A program made the position numbers and the translations under genes. From Gracilaria gracilis (lineage: Eukaryota; Rhodophyta; Florideophyceae; Gracilariales; Gracilariaceae), in contig JARGSG010000035.1 of NCBI GenBank assembly GCA_030374805.1, positions 124,001-188,000 on the forward strand: a stretch of 64,000 nt of DNA, given 5' to 3'. Below the pieces are notes generated by a model. The model saw only the letters and a program-made list of their open reading frames with translations, was not told the origin of the DNA and did no database searches. Shown here in pieces: positions 22,083-31,168 of the stretch (positions within the stretch are counted from its first letter, which is position 1; each line of letters starts with the position of its first letter).

Positions 22083-22810
22083 TACAACAAGCCACTAATG
22101 CTATTTTGGAGTACCAGGAGTTCTGCATATGGATCAAGAGTGCAGCTTTAAGAGTATTCAAACAGTGTCCTTCAGGAATTTATTGGAGCTCCAGAACCAG
22201 CGTAATTTTAAATGAAGTTTCTAGAACCATAATGGTGCCGAAAATAACACGCACCAAGAACGATATTATTATCGGATAATGGGACATATCAGATTTGCAT
22301 GTTCATTGGAAGATGTATCATACTGGACCGGAAACTGGGGATCAACGAACTCAAAAATTGATCCGCCAGCCATAAAATTTCCATGGATACAGTACAATAT
22401 CTACGTATTGTCGAGGATGCCGTTGGTAGCGTTTAATTATGGTAAGATACTCGAGGACCTCGAGGGCCTGCCAAGGGAACGCCAACGCTTTTACGAAGGT
22501 TCAACAATAAACTTTACCCCGTATCGGGCAGATTCTGACCTTGTTCGACGGAGAGTATCTACTGCGTTGCCTCAGGTATCGCTCATTGCTCTCAGTCAAG
22601 TCAGTCGAGTTATCTGGGGCAAAATTTTCATACCCTTTGTTGAATTCATCCCAAAAGTCAGCTTCGACAAAGATTTGCAGAGTTTGAAGGGTTGATGCCC
22701 TTGGTACCAGCTTTCAAGCCGCTAGGGTCCTAATTTTTGGCAGAAGAGATCGGATCCATCACTAACATTGCGACTATTCTCTCAATTAGTTCAGTCGCTA
22801 GTGGTAGCTC
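22083..22810. other. Divergent promoter region between the ABC transporter and TIM44
   Basis: No gene is recognisable; a 138-codon open frame (22279-22695) has no domain. A one-mismatch TACC-AAG-GGTA dyad (read as CCCTTGGTA) lies at 22696-22706, about 105 bases before the TIM44 start. Confidence 0.5.
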
Positions 22811-23965
22811 ATGGCTGCTTTCAGGAGACTAGTTCCGTTTTCACCTGCTCTTTGGCATTCGGTGAAAACGAACTCACTTAGAGGAAATCATGTCTCGCGC
22901 TTTAGAGATTCTCAAATGCAGCTATCAGTACGCTTACAAGCAACACTCAGCCAAAAATCAGAAGATCCTACTTTCGAAGAGAAAAGAGATTCGTCGTCAT
23001 CTAACTTCACTGGGGACGCTGAGCATAGCGATGGGTCTAGCAAACCCTCTAAAAACTCAGTGGAAAAGCCGGGAGCTATCGGTGGTTTTATGCGAGGTCT
23101 GATCGGTGGCCAGTCTGTAGCTGTTGAAGATGCATTCATTGCTGAAGCGAAGAAACAAGGAGTGAAGATTCCTCCGCCTCCTCCTCAGCGTCGAGTCGAT
23201 CTGGTTCCGATAAAGCGAAAGAAAAGAAGGGAGGAAGCCGAAGAGGATGAAACAATACGAGACCGGATTTTCGGGCGATTTGCAGGCTCCGCGTTTATGA
23301 GAGGTGCATTTGAGGCCAAGGAGCGCATTCAGGAACGTATTGATGAAAGCGATAATCCATTGATTAATATGTTCAGAAATATCTACGATCGCTTCTTCGC
23401 CGAGAATGAAATGGCCATGGTGGTTAGGGAAATCCGAGATGAGGACCCACTGTTCAGAATTTCAGAGTTCTTGCAACAAGTTGAGACGCACTTTGTACCG
23501 AACATTTTGGGGGCTTATCTTCAGGGTGATCGAGATTCGTTGCGAGATAATTGTACGGACGAAGCTTTTGAAATGCTCAATGCATCTATTCGCGAGAGAG
23601 ATGCAGAGGGTATTCTCATGGATACGAACATATTGGACGTAAGTGATGTAGAGCTCACAGCTGGCAAATTGCTGGAGGATTCTCCAGTTTTGATTGTTAC
23701 TTTCAACACTCAACAGATTAACTGTCTTCGTGATAGGGCAGGAAACGTGGTTGAAGGACAGGAAGACGATATTCGCGCGGTGTATTACGCTTGGGCCTTT
23801 GTCAAGGAAGCCGAGTACGAAGACTTCGCTCCTATGGGCGGCGGTATCGGTGCAGATGAGAAAGAAAGTAAAGATCCTGACGACGAAGCAAAAAATGAGA
23901 AAGAAGACGAACGCCCGTGGAAACTAAAAGAGATGGTAATCCGCGGTGCCCACAGCACAATTTAA
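22811..23965 (+). CDS. TIM44: TIM44, mitochondrial inner-membrane translocase peripheral subunit
   Basis: 384 residues. Arg-rich, Ser-rich N-terminus (MAAFRRLVPFSPALWHSVKT) typical of a mitochondrial presequence, then a charged middle, then the Tim44 C-terminal domain: DNPLINMFRNIYDRFFAENE, ISEFLQQVETHFVPNILGAY, SLRDNCTDEAFEMLNA and PVLIVTFNTQQINCLRDRAG (residues about 185-335). Tim44 sits on the matrix side of the TIM23 channel and recruits mtHsp70 to pull in preproteins. Usual family length about 430-450, so this one is slightly short in the linker. Convergent with RPAC1; the two stops are 174 bases apart. Confidence 0.94.
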   Translation: MAAFRRLVPFSPALWHSVKTNSLRGNHVSRFRDSQMQLSVRLQATLSQKSEDPTFEEKRDSSSSNFTGDAEHSDGSSKPSKNSVEKPGAIGGFMRGLIGGQSVAVEDAFIAEAKKQGVKIPPPPPQRRVDLVPIKRKKRREEAEEDETIRDRIFGRFAGSAFMRGAFEAKERIQERIDESDNPLINMFRNIYDRFFAENEMAMVVREIRDEDPLFRISEFLQQVETHFVPNILGAYLQGDRDSLRDNCTDEAFEMLNASIRERDAEGILMDTNILDVSDVELTAGKLLEDSPVLIVTFNTQQINCLRDRAGNVVEGQEDDIRAVYYAWAFVKEAEYEDFAPMGGGIGADEKESKDPDDEAKNEKEDERPWKLKEMVIRGAHSTI

Positions 23966-24138
23966 AAAGCTAGCATTCGTGCGCACAGACACCTAAACCA
24001 AACGTTGCGAGCTTTGTATGCATATCTTGTAGTGAAGGGAATTACAACTTGTCCTTACATCGAAGTTCACATAGAGCTTAGTCCTAACGGATGCTGGGAA
24101 AGTGCAGTTTATGTGACAAATTAGAAGGGAGATTAGTT

Positions 24139-25229
24139 CTACAATACTTGATCATCATTGCCCATGTCAGCATCCGAGTCCACACCGGAATTGCGTTTGA
24201 GGGCAAGCTCTAGCGCTCGAAGCACGACATCGCATTTTGTAGTCAAAACATTGAGCGCCTCTACTACCAAATCATCAGCAGGCATAACTCCGGTGCTTTC
24301 CACATCGAAAATAAAATGATCTCTCTTTCTTGTGAGATCCACATGATCAGAATATGGTTTCTCCCTGATACATTCACGACACATTGTGCAATCTCTCGGT
24401 CTCGCTACAATAGCACTATCGTCCTCTATGTCAAACACATCTGCTGGACACAAGTTTTTTAAACCTCGAGCCAGTTCTCCTCTGGCCTCTTTTGTAATGG
24501 TTACTTCGGGAAGTAATCTGTAGCTCGCAGTGCTGACTGGAGACCATTTCGCATGCTCTTTCCAATGTTTTTAGTAGCATTCATTTCGATGTGAATGTCT
24601 TGTCCAGGGCGCATCTTTGCTATAACGATGTCGTCGTGAACAGGCATTGGAGGTGTTTCAAAGACTTGACCGGGCATTGGAACGTATTTCATATCTCCAG
24701 AATAAACTTTGTGCCCCTTATACAACACATCTGGAGGTGCCTCATCATCTCGTGGAACACCCTTGTTCATTTCACAACGCACTTTGAGTGAGAACTTGAC
24801 GGTGTTGCCCGCGTCAACAGCGTCGCCCTTATTCCATACAGTCAATCTCCGTGGATCAATGCGTAGCGGCACAAGGCCGAGACGATGTGCAAGCATTTCA
24901 TCATGCATGATTGAACTATTACTGTGAACAAAGACCGTTTCAACAGCAACCGAAGGTACTTCTACCAACAATATTCTTCGAATTGCGTTTGCTATTGGGG
25001 CATCGACGTGGACCATGTCAAACACGACCCGATCCGGGTCGCAAAAAGAAACATCGAGTCGCAGGTTGTTTTTGAAATCATCCATATTGAGGCTGTTGTC
25101 ATACCCTAGAGGAGCGAAGGTGCGGGCACCATACATTCCCACTGGGTTATGGACTTTCTTGAAGCCTATACCCACTCGAGAACGCATCCTCTCGATATGA
25201 GCTGGGAGCTGTTTGTTGGGAGTTTCCAT
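24139..25229 (-). CDS. RPAC1: RPAC1 (AC40), shared subunit of RNA polymerases I and III, with an apparent one-base frameshift
   Basis: From an ATG at 25229 the first frame gives 242 residues with the alpha-subunit dimerisation motif (APIANAIRRILLVEVPSVAV, then HRLGLVPLRID). Near 24557-24563 the first frame departs from the family: the base string GGAAAGAGCATGC lacks one base, and the expected HAKWSPVSTASYRLLP continues in the next frame to a stop at 24139. The second part includes the four-cysteine-like CTMCRECIR cluster and ends in an acidic tail. Joined, the protein is about 363 residues, the family's length. No intron signal spans the site. RPAC1 pairs with RPAC2 to nucleate Pol I/III assembly and is essential, so a sequence error is likelier than a dead gene. 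Confidence 0.9.
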
Positions 25230-25750
25230 GGTTTATCATCAAGTCAAAGACGGAGTGGGAAGCTGATGATATCGTGGGCCAATATGAACTATGAAGTGTG
25301 ACCTGCGCAGGATGAGCAAGCTGATTCTCGTCAGTTCTGCTTGTTTCAGGGAAGAACAAGCGCTGAGGGGCGGGTCACGGTGTACAGATTAACGAAAGTG
25401 GAAAGTCGAAATCCTCAAACCACAGAGTTTACGGGTAGAAGTTATACCTCACTGCCATCGACAATCTTGAGTCGTATGGAGGAAGAGAGCTACCCTTGTA
25501 GCTTAGAACGAGTCGCTCAGCTACATGCAGCCGACGACGGGTAGTCCATGGGGTCGTCGTACGACCCCGTGAAGAATACTTGTTCCGTCTTGATCCGCTA
25601 CGAAGTTTTAACATTAAATGTTAATTTTTATTACGAAAGTTAAACAATGTCCACTACAGATCCGCTTGATCCGTGTGCTCGTTCGAAAAAGACACAGCTC
25701 GTCGTTGAACGAAGACAGGGAGATAAGCACGACCTCGCTCTGAATCGAAC
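25230..25750. promoter_or_regulatory. Divergent promoter between RPAC1 and FolD
   Basis: 521 bases. Holds TACCCTTGTA (25491-25500), a near-match to the TACC-AAG-GGTA dyad, about 250 bases from each start codon. No other clear element seen. Confidence 0.4.
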
Positions 25751-26854
25751 ATGCAGTCTTCCATGTCACCATGTTTCATTTTGTCTCCAGTTGCCAGGAG
25801 AGTAGCTGTAAGAAGCGCACAACTTGGAATATGTTCCAGGCTCACATCTTCCTTCTTGGCAATTGACGAGAAAAAGGTCGCGAACTCCCTCTGGGTCACG
25901 CAAAACCGTGTCCAAGAGACACCTCCTGCGTCTGTTTCTGCAGTAACTCATGCCCAAGCACAAAAGCTAGACGGAAAACTAACTGCTGCCACAATACGCC
26001 AAGAAATTGCACGGGAGATCGCGAGCCTTGTGCAGACAAGAGGAGAGACTGCTCGACCTGGTCTAGCAGTAGTTATTGTTGGTGAGCGAAGGGACTCTCA
26101 AACGTATGTTAGATCAAAAAGGAAGGCATGTGATGAAGTTGGAATAGCGTCATTTGGATTTGAATTGCCCGCAGATTGTACCCAAGAGCAACTTGAAGAG
26201 GTTGTCGATCAACTTAATTCACGCAAAGATGTGCATGGTATTCTCATACAGTTACCCTTACCAGATCACATTGATGACGAAAAGCTTCTCGATCGCATCA
26301 GGTTGGAGAAGGATGTGGATGGGTTCCATCCGCTTAACATCGGGCGGTTATGCATGAGTGGAAGGACACCTCCTCTGTTCATTCCATGTACGCCACAGGG
26401 CTGCATAGAGCTGCTCGATCGATACGCAATTGATATTGATGGAAAGAATGCAGTTGTCATCGGAAGAAGTAATATCGTAGGACTACCCGTGGCAATGCTT
26501 CTAATGCATCGAAACGCGACAGTAACTATATGTCACTCAAGGACAAAAGACACTCGCGAGAAAATTCAACAGGCGGATATTGTAATTGCAGCCTGTGGGC
26601 GTGCAGAGTTCGTTAAGGCTGACTGGTTGAAACCTGGTGCCGTTGTGATTGATGTCGGAATTAATGCCGTTGAAGATGCTACAAAGAAGAAGGGATATCG
26701 TCTCGTGGGGGATGTGGATTATGAGAACTCGGCCGATGTTGCATCCTACATAACTCCAGTTCCTGGTGGCGTAGGTCCAATGACTATTGCTATGTTGCTC
26801 TCGAACACTTTGCGAGCGTGTAGAGAGCAGATTGGGGAACAAGAATATTCATAA
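25751..26854 (+). CDS. FolD-type methylenetetrahydrofolate dehydrogenase/cyclohydrolase with organelle presequence
   Basis: 367 residues. Interconverts 5,10-methylene-THF and 10-formyl-THF through methenyl-THF with NADP. Residues 1-65 are an S/R-rich extension absent from bacterial FolD and fit a mitochondrial or plastid transit peptide. The enzyme begins near residue 68. Catalytic YVRSKRKA (Lys in YxxxK, residues 119-123), GILIQLPLPDH (153-163), VDGFHPLNIG, the nucleotide-binding VVIGRSNIVGLP (about 236-247) and the C-terminal PGGVGPMTIAML are all present. No formyl-THF synthetase domain follows, so it is the bifunctional, not trifunctional, form. Ends 450 bases before the convergent M-domain gene. 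Confidence 0.95.
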   Translation: MQSSMSPCFILSPVARRVAVRSAQLGICSRLTSSFLAIDEKKVANSLWVTQNRVQETPPASVSAVTHAQAQKLDGKLTAATIRQEIAREIASLVQTRGETARPGLAVVIVGERRDSQTYVRSKRKACDEVGIASFGFELPADCTQEQLEEVVDQLNSRKDVHGILIQLPLPDHIDDEKLLDRIRLEKDVDGFHPLNIGRLCMSGRTPPLFIPCTPQGCIELLDRYAIDIDGKNAVVIGRSNIVGLPVAMLLMHRNATVTICHSRTKDTREKIQQADIVIAACGRAEFVKADWLKPGAVVIDVGINAVEDATKKKGYRLVGDVDYENSADVASYITPVPGGVGPMTIAMLLSNTLRACREQIGEQEYS

Positions 26855-27303
26855 CAAACACACATAACCAACCATGGCAAGCTTTGACTCCAAAGCTTTG
26901 TGGTGGGCTTTGCTTGGCGTCGTGGCTCACAGAGTTGAATAGGCTTCAGATCGACGTGTTCAAAAAGGCATGGACAGTATCGATACCTAGTCTCTCCGAG
27001 AACTCGGTATCAGTCATCTCTCAGCCGTTTTACCTGGTGCCGTATGAGCCTGATAATTCCATTTTACACCTAACTATTATTTCCCCTTCTTCTTCTGCGA
27101 GGAGTGCTTTCTAGTCACAAGCTTTTCGGATAAACAGTTCAACTAGTGTTCCGTATGTCACAGCCGACCAAACCTTCAGTCACTGACTTGAACATGGAAC
27201 ATTGAGAATGCTGTGTGTTTTACCCAATATTGTCAAAGTGTTATAACTGTGGAATCGAACCCATGACTCCATAGGTGCACACGGACAAGCTCCTACAAGT
27301 ATA
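26855..27303. other. Convergent 3' region with short hairpin and tRNA-like box
   Basis: A hairpin CAAGCTTTG/CAAAGCTTTG lies at about 26878-26900, 25 bases past the FolD stop, and could mark a 3' end. On the minus strand near 27245-27300 there is a string GTCATGGGTTCGATTCC with an AGCTTGTCC-like D-arm upstream; it resembles a tRNA 3' half but its T-stem does not pair. Confidence 0.45.
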
Positions 27304-27957
27304 TCACCATAACCCTCTCCGCTTTCGTTGCTTCACGGGCACACCTGGATTCGGCCATTGGTTGTATTCCTTTCCCCGTTTAACCCCACCTGTCACAGCT
27401 ATCATACGCTCTAGTTCGGCAGCGTTCGCTGGAAGCGGCGAATTATCCTTTTCCCTCTTCCAAAGCCACTTCTGAATTCTTCTCATCTGGGTTATCTGTG
27501 TGACCAGTGCTTCCACGGATTCCATAGCGGCATCGGTCTCCCTTGCCAGACGTTTCTTATCACTGATCTTAATCGAGAAGGCATCCTTCTTTTCAGTTGG
27601 AGTCATTGCCGAAATGATCTTCTCCTGCTCTTTAAACTCACCGAGTGCAGGGTTGTTTTGAACCCATGGCAAATGCTCTCTTAGGCCTGACAATCCAGCC
27701 GCAGCTTTCATATCCTGCAATAGAGAATGAAATACTTGTGGTGTTATCATATCTTTTGAACGAAGGTATGAAAGTTGTAACTCGAAAACCTTCTGCGCTT
27801 TCTTCTCCTCAGTGGCGCCTCTGGCCTCATCATACGCAGATTTAACGTTGTCTACGATACCATTGTTAATGACTGTTGAGCGAAATGCACGTTGATCCAA
27901 GCGCAAACCTGCATATGCTGCTCGGAAAGTTCTTGTCGCTGATCTTAACGTGGCCAT
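27304..27957 (-). CDS. Free-standing SRP54 M-domain-like protein with organelle-type N-terminus
   Basis: 217 residues. Residues 1-30 (MATLRSATRTFRAAYAGLRL...) are Arg/Ala/Thr-rich without acidic residues, as in a mitochondrial or plastid presequence. Residues about 74-164 follow the SRP54/Ffh M-domain order: FHSLLQDMKAAAGLSGLREH, IISAMTPTEKKDAF, a basic KISDKKRLARETDAAMESV in place of the SRRxRIAxGSG RNA-binding helix, and VTQITQMRRIQKWL. The NG GTPase domain is absent. The basic tail (VKQRKRRGLW) is distinctive. In SRP the M-domain binds 7S RNA and signal sequences; a domain alone would have to act without the GTPase, for example as an RNA- or nascent-chain-binding factor in an organelle. 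Function is inferred only. The start ATG (27957) has no upstream in-frame alternative. Confidence 0.82.
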   Translation of the reverse strand: MATLRSATRTFRAAYAGLRLDQRAFRSTVINNGIVDNVKSAYDEARGATEEKKAQKVFELQLSYLRSKDMITPQVFHSLLQDMKAAAGLSGLREHLPWVQNNPALGEFKEQEKIISAMTPTEKKDAFSIKISDKKRLARETDAAMESVEALVTQITQMRRIQKWLWKREKDNSPLPANAAELERMIAVTGGVKRGKEYNQWPNPGVPVKQRKRRGLW

Positions 27958-28705
27958 GTTCCCATTAAAGGCGCGTTCTTTAAAATAGTAGAAATATTGT
28001 GTCAGAAAAATCCAGGCAGTCGGTTGTAAGGCTGGTTTGGTTGGAAAACGTTAGGCCTCGGTAGTGACGAGAACAATATCAGGGACAACTCGAGTCCGGC
28101 ATGGCGGGGAAAGATGGAGTGAGTGTTCTTCCCAATACAAGTTCTACAGTAGATGCCCTGTAGCAGGTAGATACCAAGGGTAAATACAAGGGTGCTGTAC
28201 AACGGCACAACGGTATCATAGATAGCTGTCGCTAGAGCTGCAGCGCAATTTTGTCCTTTTTTTGTTTGAGCGAATTCCGCTTGCCGCCAGATGCTTTGAA
28301 AACGAACACACGGGTGTCCTGTCTGGAGCCAATCGCCTTCGTGGTACAAGGGTAGATAGAGGACCAATTGTACATCTTCGTTTGTTGCTTCATTTCCGCT
28401 GCCTACCCCGGGAAACCACATTGCTCCTTTCACCATGGAAACTTGACGCTCTATGGTATTGTGACAGATCCTTTCCCCATTTACTGAAAAGAACTGCACC
28501 TGCACCAAGGGAATATATTTGTTGCGACTGTAGGCCCATAGTGAGAACCTCGCAAGTTTGACTGAGTTCATTATAACCACATGCACTACTAGCCAGTACA
28601 CGCTCAGACACCAATCTTGTACTTGCCGGAAAGTCAACCGAACCCTTGCTACCCTCAGAACTTGTTCGCCAAAGTAACTATCTCAAGCATTCGTAACACG
28701 CTGTA
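27958..28705. promoter_or_regulatory. 748-base divergent region between the M-domain gene and PARN
   Basis: Contains an exact TACCAAGGGTA (28172-28182) and a TACAAGGGTA (28345-28354). A 190-codon minus-strand open frame (from an ATG at 28571) overlaps both; it has no recognisable domain and is not called. Confidence 0.5.
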
Positions 28706-30568
28706 ATGGACGTCGTGGACACAAACTTTGTAGCTGCGCTTTCGATACTGCGCGAACATCTCCCATCAGCTGATTTCGTCTCGTTTGACTTGGAATTCAC
28801 TGGTCTCGGAGATCATCGCCCTTCTCCACTAGATACTCCACAGGTTCGATATAAATCTGATAGAGACAATGCGAGAACTTTTCCTCCTCTCCAATTCGGC
28901 CTATGCCTTTTTCGCAAATCAAGGCCGCTAACATCTCGTTCCGAGCTAGATACTCTGGTAGTCGAAAAGAATTGGGAAAGTCTCTCTTTTAACTTCAATT
29001 TGTTTCCGCGAGCTGTGTATTACCCCCCCAGTTCCCGTTATCCTCTTTTCGACAAGGGATTCAAAATGCAGGCGTCTACTGTTATGTTTCTGATCGAGCA
29101 TGGCTTTGATTTTCAAAAATCGTTTAGGAACGGTGTAACATGGTTGCGAGAAGACCAAGAAAAGAAGTTCTTCAACTTCGTCCAGGATGACTTGCGCGTG
29201 AGGAGAGCGAGAACATGTGATTTGGACAAGTTGAACGCAGAAGAAGGTATGCTATTGAAGGAATGGACCGAGAACATCGAACAGTGGTTCGAGGCTTTGA
29301 AGGAGCAGAACAATGAATGTGAAGGGGGCGATGCAAAGCCAAAGATCCGATCATTTTTGCTCCCGTCAACGCCATGGATGAGGAAAATCATATGTGATCT
29401 AGTGCGAACGCGGTACCCTCAACTTGCTGCCCAAACTATTCCAACACAGAATGGCAACAAGATGTTGAAGTTGTCTCTGCACTCATCTGAGCAAGCAGCA
29501 AAGGTACACTACGAAAAGGCACTGGAAAAAGATGCTCATGACATTACCTTCAGGGAAACCATGTTTCGATATGTTGTGGACGAGTTACGAGTTCACAAGA
29601 AACCAATCGTTGTACACAATGGCTCAATGGATCTAATCAAACTATATGCTAACTTTATTGAAGAGCTTCCGTCGGACTTAATCAGTTTTAAAAAAGGGCT
29701 AGGCAGGCACTTTCCTGTGGTGTATGATACAAAACGTATGGTGGACAAATTGTGCATACAAGATGAAGAAGTGAGGAGAGGAATGATCAAAACACGCGGC
29801 GTGTCCGAAATCTTAGGGATGCTACGGAAAGTGACAAAGAAGAGAAACCTCAAAGTTGGGATAAAGGCATTTATCCCTCAAGACAACCACGATGAAGGGT
29901 TCGCAGGGGACGGTATTGTGCGTGGGGCGGATTTCAAGGGCTTTGCGACGAGCGCAAACAGTGACGAAGTACGAGAACGAGACTTGTTTGGGTTTGGAAG
30001 ATATCTGAGTCAAGACATTGAACACGAGGCTGGATACGATGCTCTGGAAACTGGGGTATTGTTCACATACCTTGATATACTGGGGGAACATACGCCGAAC
30101 GAGCTATCTTTAGGCTTTTGTGGAGGATTCAAATTTATCAGTATTAGCAGTGATAAAGACGAAGAGAATTCATGGTTTGATCTGCCTGTAATTGTCGTGA
30201 AGGGCATAGTGAATGCGACAGTAGCAAATGAAGAACAACCAAAAGGACGTGGGAAAGAAAAATTCACTCATACAATAGAGGTTATCACGAAAGATACGAA
30301 ATTCCGGGCTGAACAAACTGACGTTATGGTAGCTAGTAAAGACATTTGTATTGCTATGCTGAATATGAAGAGTGTTGGAAAACGAAAACGGGAAGACGGC
30401 GGTGAACAGAATGGGGGCACAGACAAGATGGATGGTGCATCGCTACATGAACAAGTCGATTTGGTAATCGAGAACGGGAAAAGGCATGGTGTCGAAGTGA
30501 TGCGATATTCGAGAGAAGTTTTGGGAAAGGACTGGCAGTGGATGTCAAGAACGCGAATGTTCGCATGA
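28706..30568 (+). CDS. PARN: PARN, poly(A)-specific ribonuclease (DEDD deadenylase)
   Basis: 620 residues. 3'-5' exonuclease that shortens poly(A) tails and trims small RNAs. DEDD catalytic residues: FVSFDLEFTGL supplies Asp28 and Glu30; VHNGSMDL (residues 303-310) supplies the third acid; VYDTKRM (about 340) lies in the following segment. The N-terminal order (FVAALSILREHLPSADFVSFD, PPLQFGLCLFR, FNFNLFPRAV, QASTVMFLIEHGFDF) matches PARN rather than the shorter CAF1/POP2. An R3H-like insert falls near residues 170-250. C-terminal 60 residues are basic and low-complexity. Single exon; stop at 30568. Confidence 0.94.
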   Translation: MDVVDTNFVAALSILREHLPSADFVSFDLEFTGLGDHRPSPLDTPQVRYKSDRDNARTFPPLQFGLCLFRKSRPLTSRSELDTLVVEKNWESLSFNFNLFPRAVYYPPSSRYPLFDKGFKMQASTVMFLIEHGFDFQKSFRNGVTWLREDQEKKFFNFVQDDLRVRRARTCDLDKLNAEEGMLLKEWTENIEQWFEALKEQNNECEGGDAKPKIRSFLLPSTPWMRKIICDLVRTRYPQLAAQTIPTQNGNKMLKLSLHSSEQAAKVHYEKALEKDAHDITFRETMFRYVVDELRVHKKPIVVHNGSMDLIKLYANFIEELPSDLISFKKGLGRHFPVVYDTKRMVDKLCIQDEEVRRGMIKTRGVSEILGMLRKVTKKRNLKVGIKAFIPQDNHDEGFAGDGIVRGADFKGFATSANSDEVRERDLFGFGRYLSQDIEHEAGYDALETGVLFTYLDILGEHTPNELSLGFCGGFKFISISSDKDEENSWFDLPVIVVKGIVNATVANEEQPKGRGKEKFTHTIEVITKDTKFRAEQTDVMVASKDICIAMLNMKSVGKRKREDGGEQNGGTDKMDGASLHEQVDLVIENGKRHGVEVMRYSREVLGKDWQWMSRTRMFA

Positions 30569-31168
30569 AGATATTGTATCTGCCATGTAGAAAACAATAA
30601 ATGCGAGCACTCTACAAGTCTGACCGAGCGCCCAGCCGCACGTGCTCGTCCCAGCTCTGCTTGGGTGAAGGCAGACGCTCACGCCAAGCATTCAAACCCA
30701 TCCGTATGTGAGGCGCGATCTACCTTCGAAGGTATGAAGGCGGAAATCTTGAAAACAAACATCATAGAGCCATTGTTGATTTCAGTATTTCTGTTGATTT
30801 AGGGGTCGGACGGTTAACGCTACACTCTGCGCCACTTGTATGAGAACATTTCCAAAATATCTGCGATGCATCAAGATTTCATCTGAAGCGCAGGCGTCGA
30901 ATGGCGCATTGTAATTGGCCGCGGCGAATGACAATTCCTGGCATTGCAATTGGCTTCCACTTGAGCGTGTGGCACGCGTCCACAACGGTGAACGCGCCAT
31001 TCACAACGCTCCAAGCATCCTACCCAACACGCTGGTCTTTCTGCCCAACTCGCTGCAGATACAAGCCCCAACGTCTCCGAGACCCTGAAGACCACCGCCC
31101 TCTAACATTTCCGCCAAGCTCGTCGTCTCCAACCTACAGCTTTCCCAACCTCGTCAACCTTCTTCAAT
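30569..31168. other. 600-base intergenic region between PARN and the DHH-CBS gene
   Basis: No gene seen. Contains a 14-base perfect palindrome TACCTTCGAAGGTA at 30721-30734. The last 250 bases are C/T-rich, as before other genes here. Confidence 0.5.

Noticed and set aside
27245-27300. tRNA-like minus-strand sequence
   Set aside because: T-stem fails at three of five pairs; kept only as a possible relic, not as a tRNA gene.
28002-28571. 190-codon minus-strand open frame between the M-domain gene and PARN
   Set aside because: No domain, an unbalanced Trp/Tyr/Cys-rich composition, and it covers the divergent promoter with two TACC-type sites.
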